Part shown: positions 1-10,316 of the stretch, piece after piece
Numbering within the stretch: position 1 is the first letter of the stretch
Layout of the letters: every line of letters starts with the position of its first letter
NCBI RefSeq assembly: GCF_004362055.1
Contig: NZ_SNXB01000010.1
Span: forward strand, 159,951 to 223,950
Length of the DNA: 64,000 nucleotides
Source: Flavobacterium sp. 245
Lineage (GTDB): Bacteria; Bacteroidota; Bacteroidia; Flavobacteriales; Flavobacteriaceae
Direction of reading: 5' to 3'
Made by a program: the position numbers and the translations under genes
Notes under the pieces: generated by a model
The model's database searches: none
Told to the model about the DNA's origin: nothing
Seen by the model: only the letters and a program-made list of their open reading frames with translations

Positions 1-1425
1 AAAATATTTGCTTTTATCGCTATTGTCAGTGTAACTAACTAAACCACGGTAAACTAAGTCCGGGGTAATGTTATATTGCAACTGCATGCTCATATTAAGA
101 GATCGGTTAACAGCTTCTCTTTTTTGACTTTCAATCGTAATAAGCGGACTTTGAAATGTTGGGGAAGATTGATTGTCTAAAGGATCTACCACTAAATATT
201 TAAGATCTTCATCAGATCCGTTTTTTCCAATTGTTGGTCTGTACTGAAGTAAATTCTGCAACATGTTCAATCTGGTATTTCCGCCTTCCTGGGTAGATAA
301 ACCTGTTATTTTTTGACTTGAATAATTGACAATGGCAGTTACAGTAAATTTTTTGCTTACATTGTTTGTTACAGCTAGTTTTGCAATGTTTTTTACAGAA
401 CCACTTCCTATCATAATCCCCTGATCATTGTTAACAGAATAAAAAGCGTTGTATTTAGTATCGCTCTCTCCACCACTAATACTAATTTTATGATATTGGC
501 TTTCTACTGCATTTCCAAAAACTTCATCTTGCCAATTAACTCCTGCTCTGTTTTTATAAAGTCCTTCCAGTTCATTAAATGTCCCAAAATTATTCTCAAA
601 TTTCTGTAATCTTGCCGGATCATCAAGTACGCCTTCGTACATTAACTGAACATATTGATATGGATTCATAACCGGAATCTCTTTAGCAATGGTTTTGATA
701 CCACCATACGTATCATAACTTAAAGTAAGTTTTTCTCCTTTAGGTTTTTTAGTAGTAACCAAAATAACTCCATTTGCTCCCTGAGCACCATAAATAGAGG
801 TAGATGAAGCATCTTTTAATACATCCATAGACTCAATATCCATTCCATCTAAAAAAGCTAAACCGCCCGTTTGTGCTACACCGTCAACTACGTACAAAGG
901 TTCGTTGCTTTGAGTGATTGAAGTTCCTCCTCTAATTCTCAATGAAGGTTGAGCGCCCGGAGTTCCGTCAGGCATTGTCACCTGCATACCGGCGATACGA
1001 CCCTGCAAAGCCTGAGCAACGTTTTGCACCGGAATTTTTGCTAATTCATCCCCTTTTATAGAAGATATCGCTCCAGTAAGGTTTTTTCTCGTTTTGGTAC
1101 CGTAACCCACTACAACTACCTCATCCAGATTATTGGTGTCGTCCAGTAATTTTGTGTCTATAGTTGTTCGGCCTTTAATCTGTTCTTCTTTCGATTTTGT
1201 TCCCAGGTAAGAGAACACCAATGTAGCATTAGATTTTACTTTGATTTGATATTCACCATCTATCGAAGTAGTAGTACTGTTTTTAGTTCCTTTTTCAGAA
1301 ACTGTTGCTCCTGGCATTGGCATGTTTTGCGCATCAGTTACTACACCCTTTATGGTAATAATATCCTGACCATACATAACTGTACAAGCGGTAAGCAGTA
1401 AAAATAAAAATATAGTCCTTTTCAT
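1..1425 (-). CDS. SusC/RagA-family TonB-dependent outer membrane receptor (C-terminus cut by window edge)
   Basis: Only the first 475 codons are present; the frame is open to base 1. From the ATG at 1425 the product has a signal peptide (MKRTIFLFLLLTACTVMYGQ), a carboxypeptidase-regulatory-like beta domain (about residues 25-105), the SusC signature DEVVVVGYGT and a TonB plug domain (about 110-230) containing LRIRGG and PLYVVDGV, then the start of the barrel. Such receptors import oligosaccharides through the outer membrane with a SusD lipoprotein, whose gene would be expected to the left of the window. The neighbouring lyase and hydrolase genes on the same strand suggest heparin/heparan-sulfate fragments as substrate; that is inferred from context. 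Confidence 0.93.
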   Translation of the reverse strand, partial: MKRTIFLFLLLTACTVMYGQDIITIKGVVTDAQNMPMPGATVSEKGTKNSTTTSIDGEYQIKVKSNATLVFSYLGTKSKEEQIKGRTTIDTKLLDDTNNLDEVVVVGYGTKTRKNLTGAISSIKGDELAKIPVQNVAQALQGRIAGMQVTMPDGTPGAQPSLRIRGGTSITQSNEPLYVVDGVAQTGGLAFLDGMDIESMDVLKDASSTSIYGAQGANGVILVTTKKPKGEKLTLSYDTYGGIKTIAKEIPVMNPYQYVQLMYEGVLDDPARLQKFENNFGTFNELEGLYKNRAGVNWQDEVFGNAVESQYHKISISGGESDTKYNAFYSVNNDQGIMIGSGSVKNIAKLAVTNNVSKKFTVTAIVNYSSQKITGLSTQEGGNTRLNMLQNLLQYRPTIGKNGSDEDLKYLVVDPLDNQSSPTFQSPLITIESQKREAVNRSLNMSMQLQYNITPDLVYRGLVSYTDNSDKSKYF

Positions 1426-2235
1426 AATTTTTTTTAAATTGAAATAATTGCGATCTTATTCCTAATTGATATTATTTAAGTTTAGTTTTCGTCTTGTCAA
1501 ATAAATTGTCCGCTTTCTTGTTGTATTACCAAATGATATTGATCAAATGATTTCGGCAAGATTATGAGCTAAATTTCAAAACTATTTTTGAAATAGAATT
1601 GATAAAATGGTACTTGTCATTTTCATTTTATCAATTGTTCAATTTTGTTAGCGGAGAAAATTATAACAATAAATTAACTTGCAAAAGGGGCTGGGGAATT
1701 TTTCGTCTCGTAAACAAAAAAAGATTCTGTTCATTTCGGTTCATTTTTTTTGGATTGGTCATGTTTTTTTTGATTTTAATAAAAACAAATATATAAATCG
1801 ACTCTGCAGAAGAGTTTTGAAAACGTCCAAATAACTATTGATTTTGATTAATAATGCTTTAATAATTATTAGAACCCCCTTTGAAATCAGGCTTTTGTGC
1901 TGTTTTGTTGGTTTGTTTTTTATAAAGAAAGTGTTGTTTTTACTGAGCTGTTCTGAAATATTTTGTGTTTGATAAAAGTTAAATTAAAGCCAGTAAATTG
2001 TTAACGAAAACGATGTAATTTTTGATGAAATCAAGTCCGAAAAGGATCTGTTCCTTTTTTCTTTTTCAGATAAAACTGATAAAATTAAAGTTGAAATTGC
2101 CAAGTGGATTTTAAACTAATTGAAATGAAGTACAGAAAAGCAATCTGTAAATCGGGTTAAGAGAATTTGATGATAAAAAAAGACGCCTAAAAGAAAACTT
2201 TTAAGCGTCTGTAGTAACTGTAAAAGAAAAATTAC
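1426..2235. other. Intergenic region upstream of susC-like gene
   Basis: About 800 bp of AT-rich DNA between hepC and the receptor gene. It holds the hepC terminator (2181-2210) and presumably the receptor promoter. I see no convincing gene: a 65-codon open frame at 1599-1796 has a composition expected of AT-rich noncoding DNA. No exact -33/-7 promoter pair was found upstream of 1425. Confidence 0.5.
2181..2210 (-). terminator. Terminator of hepC
   Basis: A near-perfect 13-bp stem (2181-2193 with 2198-2210, one mismatch) and AAAA loop lies 25 bp past the hepC stop. Read on the minus strand it is followed by a run of T. Confidence 0.8.
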
Positions 2236-4215
2236 TTACTCTTTCAGTGTCGTTTTTATGTCACTTTTTTTGCCATCAATGATAATGTTTAAACTAATAT
2301 TTCCGTTTTCAAAATCATTATCTGTATTTGGTTTAATACTTATTTCTGGCGCTTTATTTCCGTTAAATGGATATAGTACAGTTATGAATTGTTGTGTTGT
2401 AGGGTCGCTTTTTGTTTTTTCGAAAACAAAAGCAGGTCTGGCGATTTCTTTTGCATAGGCATACGATACTTTTCCTTCTTCTTCATTCAGTGTTACTTTA
2501 TCCGAATTTAAAGATTGAATCAAAAGATTATTACCGTCTGCATAAGTCGTATAAACTTTATTATTGGCTTTGTCAAAAACGGGCTTACTGTCTTCTTTTA
2601 ATTGAAAATGAATACCTAGATTTCCTTTCGCCGAACCAATGGCTTTGTCAATAATCACAAAATATTTCTCATCAATAAAAAGAACAGAACGCTGGTGATT
2701 CAAATCCATATAACTTGGATTTGTATAGGTAAGTAGATCCAGATTTTTACTGGTTTTCCACTTGTTTTGCTCCGCTTTGGTAATGACCATATTCTGATTG
2801 TCCAATGTCAATGTCGAGTGACCGTTCGTCTGACGGAACCAATTTCTCATCTTAGTTACTTCGGCATCACCACTATAAATGTAGCAACCTGTATCTGGTG
2901 TAAAATTGCGGCCTTTCACAAACAGTTCAAAAGTACCATTATCAGGTTGCGCATGAAATTCACCCGGAGGGCTGGCTTTTAAAATTAATACAGTCGATTT
3001 AGCATCCCATCCGTTACGGAAAGTATAGAAACCTGCGTCTGGCAATGCTGTTGATAAGAAATCAATTGCACCTTCTCTACCGTCTGTAGCAAAATATTTT
3101 ATAATCTGATTATTTGGAAACACATTTGACCAGCTTTGAAATTGCTTTAACCTCGAAGATTTTTCCTGCACCCAGGAATCACCAAACATAGGATTGTTGT
3201 AATCAGGAAAAGATATTTTTGTTATTGCCACCATCATATTTTCGATCGTTTTAACATAACTGTCCGGAAATTCTTTTTCAACGCCAGCGAGTTTTGCCGA
3301 ATTGTAGGCTTTTAGAAAAATATCGATACTCGCTACATGGTATACTGGCGAAAGTTCAAACTGAACGCCATCAGGATAAACTTGTTTTTTAATTTCTGTA
3401 GTAAGTATTTCGATACCACTTTTACGCCAGTTTTCGGCCAGTTTAAACTCAGGGAAAATAGCTCCGGCACCCAAAACGCGTTGTGCTTCAAATAATAAAT
3501 GATTACCATCTTTGGTATAATATTGTGTAATATAAGCTACCTCTTTGTTGTACAGGTTTAAAAAGTCAAGCAAAAAGGACGGCGTAAAATTTGGTGAATT
3601 CACAAATAGATTAAAGGTACCCGGCAGGCTCTGTATACGATCAGAAACTTCTAGCGGACGCCAGGCATAGCTGTCGTTTTCTTGCGATTTACCCAATGGA
3701 TTTTTGGCTTCCCAATCGTTAAATTGAAAAATCCATTCTTTCGCATATTTTTCGTCGCCTGTACTGCGATACGCTATTCCCATTGGCTGCCACCATGTTA
3801 CGCGATGAAGTTGCCAGCGTACCTCATTGTCTTTTACAGGCCAGTATTCCCAGTTAATATCTTTACCATAATCGTAAAAACCATACCCTTTTTGAGGTTG
3901 AAATTTATGTAATAAGGCATTGTCAGCTTTTTCCTGATTGGCTTTTCCAATATCTTTTCCTTTAAAACTGGCCTCGTCACCTATGTTAAATTCAGGATGT
4001 TTGATGTTTTTTCTATTTCGATAATAGTCTAATAATGTTTTTGCTGCATCATCGTATTTACCGGACGTATAGAGTTTGTTCACTTTTTCTAAACCAGGGT
4101 AATTAAGATTGATAGCATCAAAACTTTCTTTTTTTATTTTTGCTTCTTGTGCCTTGGTCAGACAAACCGTCATTAGCATAAGAAGTAATACTGAAGTTGT
4201 TTTTAGATTGATCAT
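2236..4215 (-). CDS. hepC: Heparin-sulfate lyase (heparinase III), polysaccharide lyase family 12
   Basis: This 659-residue secreted or periplasmic enzyme (signal peptide about 1-22) matches my recollection of Pedobacter heparinus heparinase III along its whole length, including the segments KGYGFYDYGKDINWEYWPVK, EVRWQLHRV and ASPPGEFHAQPDNGTFEL. It cleaves the glucosamine-uronic acid bonds of heparan sulfate by beta-elimination, giving unsaturated oligosaccharides. An alpha-helical toroid domain (about 30-370) precedes a heparinase II/III-like beta-sandwich (about 390-650). Asn238-His239, Tyr292-His293 (in SPVYHVA) and His421 lie where the family's catalytic Asn, Tyr and His are expected. 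The downstream GH88 enzyme would process its products. Family assignment is firm; exact substrate preference is inferred. Confidence 0.93.
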   Translation of the reverse strand: MINLKTTSVLLLMLMTVCLTKAQEAKIKKESFDAINLNYPGLEKVNKLYTSGKYDDAAKTLLDYYRNRKNIKHPEFNIGDEASFKGKDIGKANQEKADNALLHKFQPQKGYGFYDYGKDINWEYWPVKDNEVRWQLHRVTWWQPMGIAYRSTGDEKYAKEWIFQFNDWEAKNPLGKSQENDSYAWRPLEVSDRIQSLPGTFNLFVNSPNFTPSFLLDFLNLYNKEVAYITQYYTKDGNHLLFEAQRVLGAGAIFPEFKLAENWRKSGIEILTTEIKKQVYPDGVQFELSPVYHVASIDIFLKAYNSAKLAGVEKEFPDSYVKTIENMMVAITKISFPDYNNPMFGDSWVQEKSSRLKQFQSWSNVFPNNQIIKYFATDGREGAIDFLSTALPDAGFYTFRNGWDAKSTVLILKASPPGEFHAQPDNGTFELFVKGRNFTPDTGCYIYSGDAEVTKMRNWFRQTNGHSTLTLDNQNMVITKAEQNKWKTSKNLDLLTYTNPSYMDLNHQRSVLFIDEKYFVIIDKAIGSAKGNLGIHFQLKEDSKPVFDKANNKVYTTYADGNNLLIQSLNSDKVTLNEEEGKVSYAYAKEIARPAFVFEKTKSDPTTQQFITVLYPFNGNKAPEISIKPNTDNDFENGNISLNIIIDGKKSDIKTTLKE

Positions 4216-4257
4216 TAGATGTTAATTAAAATATAGTATTTGTTTTTTTATATAAAC

Positions 4258-4291
4258 AAGAAGCTATTTTTGATATCAAAAATAGCTTCTT
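4258..4291. terminator. 34-bp perfect palindrome, terminator-like
   Basis: A perfect 17+17 bp palindrome lies between the stop of the 1207-residue protein gene (4329) and the hepC start (4215). Its position suits a terminator for the upstream gene, implying hepC has its own promoter in the 42 bp that follow. Confidence 0.65.
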
Positions 4292-4328
4292 AAGTCTTTA
4301 TGTGTTCGTTAAAAAAGTAAAAATTGCA

Positions 4329-7300
4329 TTACTGTTTTACTAATTTAATTGTTTTTGTATTGGTTCCGTTATGTATTTCTGCAAGATATATTCCCGGACT
4401 TAGCTTAGCGTCTAATGCTATAGACGATGTGTAATTTGATTTTAGTGTATTTATTTTTCTTCCTAAAATATCAAATATATTGATGAGAATATCTTCACTA
4501 TTATCTCCTCCCATAATGTTTATTTGAAATTCGGTTCTCGTTGGATTGGGCGCTGCAAGTACTATAAAATCTTCAATTTGTTTTGTTATTGAAGCATTGT
4601 TTATCTTGCCTGAGCCTAAAGTACTTTCACAATCACCCAAATAACAACCATGAGCTAAATGCGCTGAAACAGCATTAGTCGAAATACAAAGACTGTTATT
4701 ATTATGGCATATCGTTACTTTTTTAGAAGCACAAGAAACAGTAACAACTTTTATTTGTTTTGTAATTGAAGCTGAACAGCCTAAAGCATCTGTAATTACA
4801 ACATTGTAATCGTGAATTCCTGCTGTTGAAGGATTTACTGAAATCGTATTTGTTGTCGCTCCGTTGCTCCATAAATAGGTAAAGGGGCTTGTTCCGTTTG
4901 AAGGTGTAGCGTTCAGTGTTAATGAAGAAGGACCATAACCTAAATAAATTGTATTTGCATTTCCACCTGGATTTACGGCATATACATCGGCAATGCTAAC
5001 AGAAATTATATTGTTAATGGTAACTGTAGTTATAGCGGTATTACTATTTCCCGAGTTGTCAGTTACTGTCCATATTATTGTAGACGTTCCTACATTAAAA
5101 TTTCCGCTTGCATCCAATCCATTTCCGCTTCTTGTGGTTGCGCCTGTAATTACGTAAGCAATAGTAGTCATAGCGCAATTATCTGTGGCTGTTGCCAAAG
5201 GAATTGTATAATTCCCGCTTGCTTCATAACAAAGAGTAACAGATGCAGTTGAGTTTATTGTTGGAGTTTCTGTATCAGTTACAGTTACTGTTTGTGGAGT
5301 TGTAGCTGTGTTACCATTTTCATCTGTAGCGGTCCAGGTTACGGTTGTTGTACCATTAGGGAATAAAGCAGGAGCATTGTTAGTAATACTTGCTACAGCG
5401 CAGTTATCAGTAACTATTGGTTGAGGTAAAACTACTGCAGCACCGCACTGATTTTTATCATTACTGACTGTGATTGGAGTTGGTGCAGTAAAGACTGGTT
5501 TTTCAATATCAGTAACGGTAACTGTATACGAAGTAGAACTGCTGCCACATGCATCGGTTGCTGTACAGGTAACTGTGGTAACCCCTTTATTAAAGATTTT
5601 ATTTGCTAATGAACCTGTTGCGGTAGCTGTTGTCGCGCCGCTTAACACATAACTGTACGCAATGTTGTCGCAGTTGTCGGTAGCCGTTGCATCAAATTCA
5701 TTGCCTTGTACAGTATAAGTACAAACGGCATTATCTGTATTTTTTGCTAGATTGTTTTTTGTCTGTATTTTCAAGTTTGATTCTACCGCCAAAACACTAC
5801 CATTAAAAGCGAAATTGTCAATCCCTACAAGACTGCCAGCATTAGTAGCTCCATACCAATACATTCTAAAAGTTATTTCGGAGTTTGTCGAAATATTAGC
5901 CAGATCATAAATAGAGTTATTTCCAAAATTACTTGTATTAGCAGCATCATCGCTTACAGTAACCGGTGCCGAAATATTGCTGGTAAAATTGTCGAGACTG
6001 GAGCGCAATACGTAAGTGTTGGAATTTGTAGCGCCTGCAGTTCTCCAATTAAATGTCATGCTTTTAAGGGTAAGCTGGTGGCCTGGTTTTGGAGCGATTT
6101 TAAATTCATAATACTGAGTAGGATCAAACGGGCTGGGCGTAGCAGCTGAACCTGTTGCCCATCCACCCAATAAATATCTGCCACTAAGGGTAGTGCCGCC
6201 GGTGGGCGTTAGTGTGTTACGGGAAAAATCTGAGCTGGGCGAAGTGCTGTTAGATACTACATTGGCTGTTACGACATCGTTAGCAGGAGAATATGGGGCC
6301 GGCAGATAAGCCGGATTATTGTCTGTAATAGTGTTATTCCAAAGAGCGGTAGCAGTACTGGTATTGTTAAGCTCAAACACTTTTATATTGTCATGATGGG
6401 CTGTAAAAGTAAGTGTAGTATTACCTTCTAATGACTCTCCCGGGTTTCCGGCTCGCGTATAAACTCCCCATTTTAAGTAGCCAATATTTCCTGCCGATTG
6501 GCTCACAAAAGTTACAATGTTTTCAGACTGGTCTTTAAGGCTATAATCCTGCTCTCCCGGTAGTTTTGTATATATCTTGATGTAACCGGTAGCATTGGTA
6601 GTCCACTTTACATCAATGCGTAAGTGAATCCAATCATTTGCATAATTACGGAAATCATCCACTAATGGAGTAGAAGTTGTTATCGCATCGCCATTGGCAT
6701 TTCGTATATCTCTTTTGCTTTCAATGCCGTTTCGCTGTGCAATCACCCTTAACGGCTCGCCCACACCATCGCTCATTTTTAGCTGAAATAGAACTACGCC
6801 GTAAAGCGGATCTGTAGAAGTCCAGGCAGGCCAGTCCTTCATTTTAAAGCTTACTTCATAGCGTCGTTCTTCTCCGGGAAAAAATTGATATGCGTCAACG
6901 GTAGAAGATTCACTGCGTTGACCACCGTCAGATTCGTAGGCAGGGTTTCCCATTTTTACAGTATGCCCTATGCCGTAGGTACTAGTATACCCGGGCACCA
7001 TAAAAGCGGCATCTGGTGCGGTAGCGTGTGTAACATCAATACCTGTGAAGCCGGAATTCGTAGCTCCGTTTTCATAATTAACATAAAGAATTGTACCAGT
7101 GACAGTAGGCGGAGGTGGCGGAGGTGAAGCTATTAAAAAATTGGAATAACTGATGTCATCAATATAAATTACTGGTGCCGATGAACCTGCTCCCACATTC
7201 AGTAAATTCATTCCATTAATTGTAGTTCCCTGCGGTAGCAAACCTGTTCCGGGATCAGCATTGGTAAGTACTTTTATATCGTCAATCCAAATATCAAAAG

Positions 7301-7952
7301 TTCCTGCGGGAAGGCTATGTGTTGTTGCCGTTGTGCCACCTCCAGTGATATAGGATGCTGTACTGGAACTGTTGTTCATAAAAAACTTCAGTGTGTAAAC
7401 CTGATTTTTATTAAGTGTAGTTTGAGAAAGTCCGGTTGTTGTATAGTTGGGACTTGTAGCGGATGAAAGCCATTCGAGACTAACAGCAGTCGCTGAAGGG
7501 GATAGCCGTAATGCGGCAAATGTTTGTGGTAAACTTAATCCGCTAGCACTGGTAAAATTGCTGCCGTTACCAAAATACAATAAGAATCTGCCGTTAGTTC
7601 CTGAGCTGATATTGATCTTGCATTCAAAACTGGCAACAGTAGTAGCTGTAAAAGGAGCCAACCCAAATTTTGCACCAGATACAGTAGTACCACTGGTCAT
7701 TTTAAGTTCGGCTCCAGTGCCGCCGGCTAAACCGGAAGAGGTCAGTTCAACGAAGCCTTCGGTAGTCGAAGAGGCCCTTACACCCGCATTTCCGCCACCA
7801 GTCAATGGCGCGGGTAAATAAGTGGATCTATAAGTAGCAGATGTGTATGGCGCGGCGAGGTTAGTGCCAAAGTCATATACCCAATTGGAATTTTGTGCCT
7901 TTGCTTCTAAAAAAGTAAGTACACATAGCAAAGCAAGTAAACTTTTTTTCAT
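4329..7952 (-). CDS. Large T9SS-secreted multidomain protein with probable polysaccharide lyase jelly-roll and HYR repeats
   Basis: This 1207-residue protein has a signal peptide (1-20); a first jelly-roll-like domain (about 21-272); a proline linker (277-282); a second domain (about 287-528) with GQRSE (344-348), VVLFQLK, a DWIHLRIDVKW strand and YLKWGVY (492-498); a third sandwich domain (about 540-735); two to three HYR/Ig-like repeats rich in DNC and TVTCTATD-type motifs (about 745-990); a further PKD-like stretch; and a T9SS type A sorting domain (about 1130-1207, PNPTRTEFQI to TKTIKLVKQ). The 287-528 domain resembles the heparin lyase I-like jelly-roll family (Pfam Polysacc_lyase, PF14099); I cannot confirm catalysis. 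It is most likely a surface or secreted enzyme or binding protein for the same glycan as hepC and GH88. Confidence 0.75.
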   Translation of the reverse strand: MKKSLLALLCVLTFLEAKAQNSNWVYDFGTNLAAPYTSATYRSTYLPAPLTGGGNAGVRASSTTEGFVELTSSGLAGGTGAELKMTSGTTVSGAKFGLAPFTATTVASFECKINISSGTNGRFLLYFGNGSNFTSASGLSLPQTFAALRLSPSATAVSLEWLSSATSPNYTTTGLSQTTLNKNQVYTLKFFMNNSSSTASYITGGGTTATTHSLPAGTFDIWIDDIKVLTNADPGTGLLPQGTTINGMNLLNVGAGSSAPVIYIDDISYSNFLIASPPPPPPTVTGTILYVNYENGATNSGFTGIDVTHATAPDAAFMVPGYTSTYGIGHTVKMGNPAYESDGGQRSESSTVDAYQFFPGEERRYEVSFKMKDWPAWTSTDPLYGVVLFQLKMSDGVGEPLRVIAQRNGIESKRDIRNANGDAITTSTPLVDDFRNYANDWIHLRIDVKWTTNATGYIKIYTKLPGEQDYSLKDQSENIVTFVSQSAGNIGYLKWGVYTRAGNPGESLEGNTTLTFTAHHDNIKVFELNNTSTATALWNNTITDNNPAYLPAPYSPANDVVTANVVSNSTSPSSDFSRNTLTPTGGTTLSGRYLLGGWATGSAATPSPFDPTQYYEFKIAPKPGHQLTLKSMTFNWRTAGATNSNTYVLRSSLDNFTSNISAPVTVSDDAANTSNFGNNSIYDLANISTNSEITFRMYWYGATNAGSLVGIDNFAFNGSVLAVESNLKIQTKNNLAKNTDNAVCTYTVQGNEFDATATDNCDNIAYSYVLSGATTATATGSLANKIFNKGVTTVTCTATDACGSSSTSYTVTVTDIEKPVFTAPTPITVSNDKNQCGAAVVLPQPIVTDNCAVASITNNAPALFPNGTTTVTWTATDENGNTATTPQTVTVTDTETPTINSTASVTLCYEASGNYTIPLATATDNCAMTTIAYVITGATTRSGNGLDASGNFNVGTSTIIWTVTDNSGNSNTAITTVTINNIISVSIADVYAVNPGGNANTIYLGYGPSSLTLNATPSNGTSPFTYLWSNGATTNTISVNPSTAGIHDYNVVITDALGCSASITKQIKVVTVSCASKKVTICHNNNSLCISTNAVSAHLAHGCYLGDCESTLGSGKINNASITKQIEDFIVLAAPNPTRTEFQINIMGGDNSEDILINIFDILGRKINTLKSNYTSSIALDAKLSPGIYLAEIHNGTNTKTIKLVKQ

Positions 7953-7998
7953 AATTACTGGATATTTACAGTTTTTGGTTAAGTTAGCGAGTCAGCAA

Positions 7999-8032
7999 TT
8001 TTTTGGCTGGATTGTATTTGCCAGCCAAAAAA
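7999..8032. terminator. Terminator-like hairpin after the GH88 gene
   Basis: A perfect 12-bp stem (7999-8010 with 8021-8032, TTTTTTGGCTGG and its complement) and 10-nt loop, 70 bp past the GH88 stop, in the gap to the next minus-strand gene. Confidence 0.7.
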
Positions 8033-8101
8033 GCTTGTGGTTTTTTTTCTATAATAAATGTGTTTTAATGTTCGTATTTAATTTAACAGGTTTCAACTTT
8101 T

Positions 8102-9304
8102 TTAAAGCTCAATTTTTTTGATCTCGGCATATCTTTTTAAAGCTTCCAGATAATAATAATCGGCATAATCAAGGGGAGTATCAATTTCAGAATTGTATAA
8201 AAAAGCGCCGACACTATGTTTTAAAAGGAAATAATGATTTTCGTCTGCTTTAGCCAAATAAGCATCTGACGATAAGGATTTTAATATTGTCTCTGCATAA
8301 TCAACATATTTTTGACCGTCTTTTACCTGTGTACTCAATTCTAATAAAGCAGAAGCAATAACGGCTGCTGCTGAGGCGTCTCTTGGAGCAAGGTCATCAG
8401 TTTCTAATGCGTTATGAACATCGTAATCCCAAACCGGTACTTTATCTTTTGGAGTTCTGGGATTGTTCATAATGAATTTGGCAATATTTTCAGCCTGTTG
8501 TAAAAACTTCGGATTTTTGCTTTTTTCATAACATACCGTATAGCCATATAACCCCCAAGCTTGTCCACGCGCCCATGCTGATTCATCTGTTAATCCCTGG
8601 TGTGTAGCTTTACGCAGAACTTTTCCAGTTGCAGGATCATAATCAACTACATGATAAGAACTGAAGTCTTTTCTGTAATGATTTTTCATAGTTGTTAACG
8701 CATGAGTATCTGCAGCATTTGTATATTCTGGTTTGTTGAATTGTTTTGCTCCCCAATATAAATATTCGAGATTCATCATATTGTCAATAATTACAGGATA
8801 ATGCCACCAGGGAAAATCCCAGGAACGAATTACTCCAATCTTAGGATTAAATCGGGCGTATAGGTTTGCTGCTCCATCCTTCAATACAGGTAGATAGATT
8901 TCTTCCTTTGTAATTCTGTAAGCATTTCCATAAGAGCAGTACAACATAAAACCAACATCATGTGTGTTTTTTATATTACGGATAGAATCAAGGGCCAATG
9001 TGAATTTTTTAGCTTCCTCTGCTAATTTTTTGTCGCCTGTGAGTTCATATCCGTACCACAGACTTCCAGGGAAGAATCCGGTTGTCCAATCTGTTAAACC
9101 AGCTAACCTTACCGTTCCGTTCGGATTTACAGAACGTGGATTTTTTCCTGGCTTATATGTTTGGGCGGCTTTGTTTAATTGAAATTGAATTACTTCTGTT
9201 GTTTTCTTAAACCAATCATAAGTTGGATCTCCTTGATTGGATTTTGCAAAAGAGCTTAAAGTAATAGTAGAAATAGCTAGAAATAGGCTGAAGGTTTTTT
9301 TCAT
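8102..9304 (-). CDS. Unsaturated glucuronyl hydrolase, glycoside hydrolase family 88
   Basis: This 400-residue enzyme has a signal peptide (about 1-20, ending SSFA) and the alpha/alpha-barrel signature of GH88: DWTTGFFPGSLWYGYELTG (72-90), THDVGFMLYCSYGNAYR with Asp116, and WWHYPVIIDNMMNLEYL with Asp174. Those two aspartates correspond by motif to the catalytic pair of family members. The enzyme removes the 4,5-unsaturated uronic acid that lyases leave on the non-reducing end of glycosaminoglycan oligosaccharides, so it acts directly after hepC. Terminator hairpins separate it from its neighbours, so expression may be gene by gene despite clustering. Confidence 0.95.
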   Translation of the reverse strand: MKKTFSLFLAISTITLSSFAKSNQGDPTYDWFKKTTEVIQFQLNKAAQTYKPGKNPRSVNPNGTVRLAGLTDWTTGFFPGSLWYGYELTGDKKLAEEAKKFTLALDSIRNIKNTHDVGFMLYCSYGNAYRITKEEIYLPVLKDGAANLYARFNPKIGVIRSWDFPWWHYPVIIDNMMNLEYLYWGAKQFNKPEYTNAADTHALTTMKNHYRKDFSSYHVVDYDPATGKVLRKATHQGLTDESAWARGQAWGLYGYTVCYEKSKNPKFLQQAENIAKFIMNNPRTPKDKVPVWDYDVHNALETDDLAPRDASAAAVIASALLELSTQVKDGQKYVDYAETILKSLSSDAYLAKADENHYFLLKHSVGAFLYNSEIDTPLDYADYYYLEALKRYAEIKKIEL

Positions 9305-9773
9305 AGTTTAATCGTTTATATCAGTATTCAGTTTTGGTGAATATTTTATAGCGAAGTTAAACGGGAGGTTGAAAACGGTATTTCAAATTCATTTATAAAT
9401 GTTTTGAATTTGTGTAGAGATTCTATTTCACAAGTCGAAATAAGTTAAATTTCAGAACACAAGTATTTTCTAAAACTAATTTTTTCGCATTATTTATAGA
9501 GCAGTATCATACCGAATCCACATGTCATACCTTTGGCAATGGGCGTTTCACAAAGTTATTGATAAAAGGTAAACTATAGGTGTACTTGGAATCGTCTGAT
9601 TTTAGTGCGCTAATTGTAATTCTTAAAATTGTATCTTACTTGTACCTTCAATATACTTAGTATAGGCATACGATGGAAAGTTAACTTCTGGAAGTGAAAT
9701 TAGCAAGAACATATAAAAGAAAAGACTAGAAAACAGTAACCATTTTGTAAGGACAAATAATTCTGGCGTCAAA
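9305..9773. other. Intergenic, no recognisable feature
   Basis: About 470 bp between the GH88 gene and the first accessory gene. I see no long open frame, transposase remnant or repeat. This is probably the left junction zone of the accessory island. Confidence 0.4.
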
Positions 9774-10316
9774 TTAAACAACGATAGCAAATTCATCGAT
9801 ATGATGTTGAATGTAGCGTTTAATTTTATCTGCCTGGAAATTTATGATTTTAAAAAACGCATTGTCCAGAACATTAAATTCGGGATAATGATGATAAATT
9901 TCAAAAATTTCGTAAGTCGTTATTAATGTTTCAAGTTCGGTTTTCTTTAGAAAATATATTTTTCTGGCCTGATCAATAATTGCTGCCAATTCTATTGCTT
10001 CCCATTTTTTTAAAGTTTCAGAGAATCTGAATTCAAAAATGTAATTGCAGTAGCCATTTTTGATTAGTTCTAAAAAACAGCCAGTTGTAATTTCACCATA
10101 CAATATATTAAAGGCCATTAAGGTACGCTGTGCATCGGTAAGATCATGCTCTTCTAATTGGTTATCTAAAAGTTTATAATAATTAGAAATTAACTTAAAG
10201 AATAAATCCCATGTATCATCATTTATTAATTCTTCAATGTTAATGTGCGGTAATGTTTTTTTATCTGTTTTGTTTTTATAAAATGTGTCTTTATCTGGTT
10301 TCATCATTGTTTGCAT
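9774..10316 (-). CDS. DMP19/DUF4375-like protein
   Basis: A 180-residue, probably cytoplasmic protein with no signal peptide or membrane segment. Residues about 55-135 (LTDAQRTLMAFNILYGEITT followed by GCFLELIKNG and a helix with ELAAIIDQA) resemble the DUF4375/DMP19 family, whose core usually reads NGGF-x-QF-xN; here the NGG motif is degenerate (TTGCF). Function unknown. It stands alone between the polysaccharide locus and IS3-type remnants. The family call rests on pattern memory. Confidence 0.55.
   Translation of the reverse strand: MQTMMKPDKDTFYKNKTDKKTLPHINIEELINDDTWDLFFKLISNYYKLLDNQLEEHDLTDAQRTLMAFNILYGEITTGCFLELIKNGYCNYIFEFRFSETLKKWEAIELAAIIDQARKIYFLKKTELETLITTYEIFEIYHHYPEFNVLDNAFFKIINFQADKIKRYIQHHIDEFAIVV

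Noticed and set aside
7447..7821. Plus-strand open frame of 124 codons
   Set aside because: Antisense to the Thr/Ser/Gly-rich secreted protein gene; no start context or family match.
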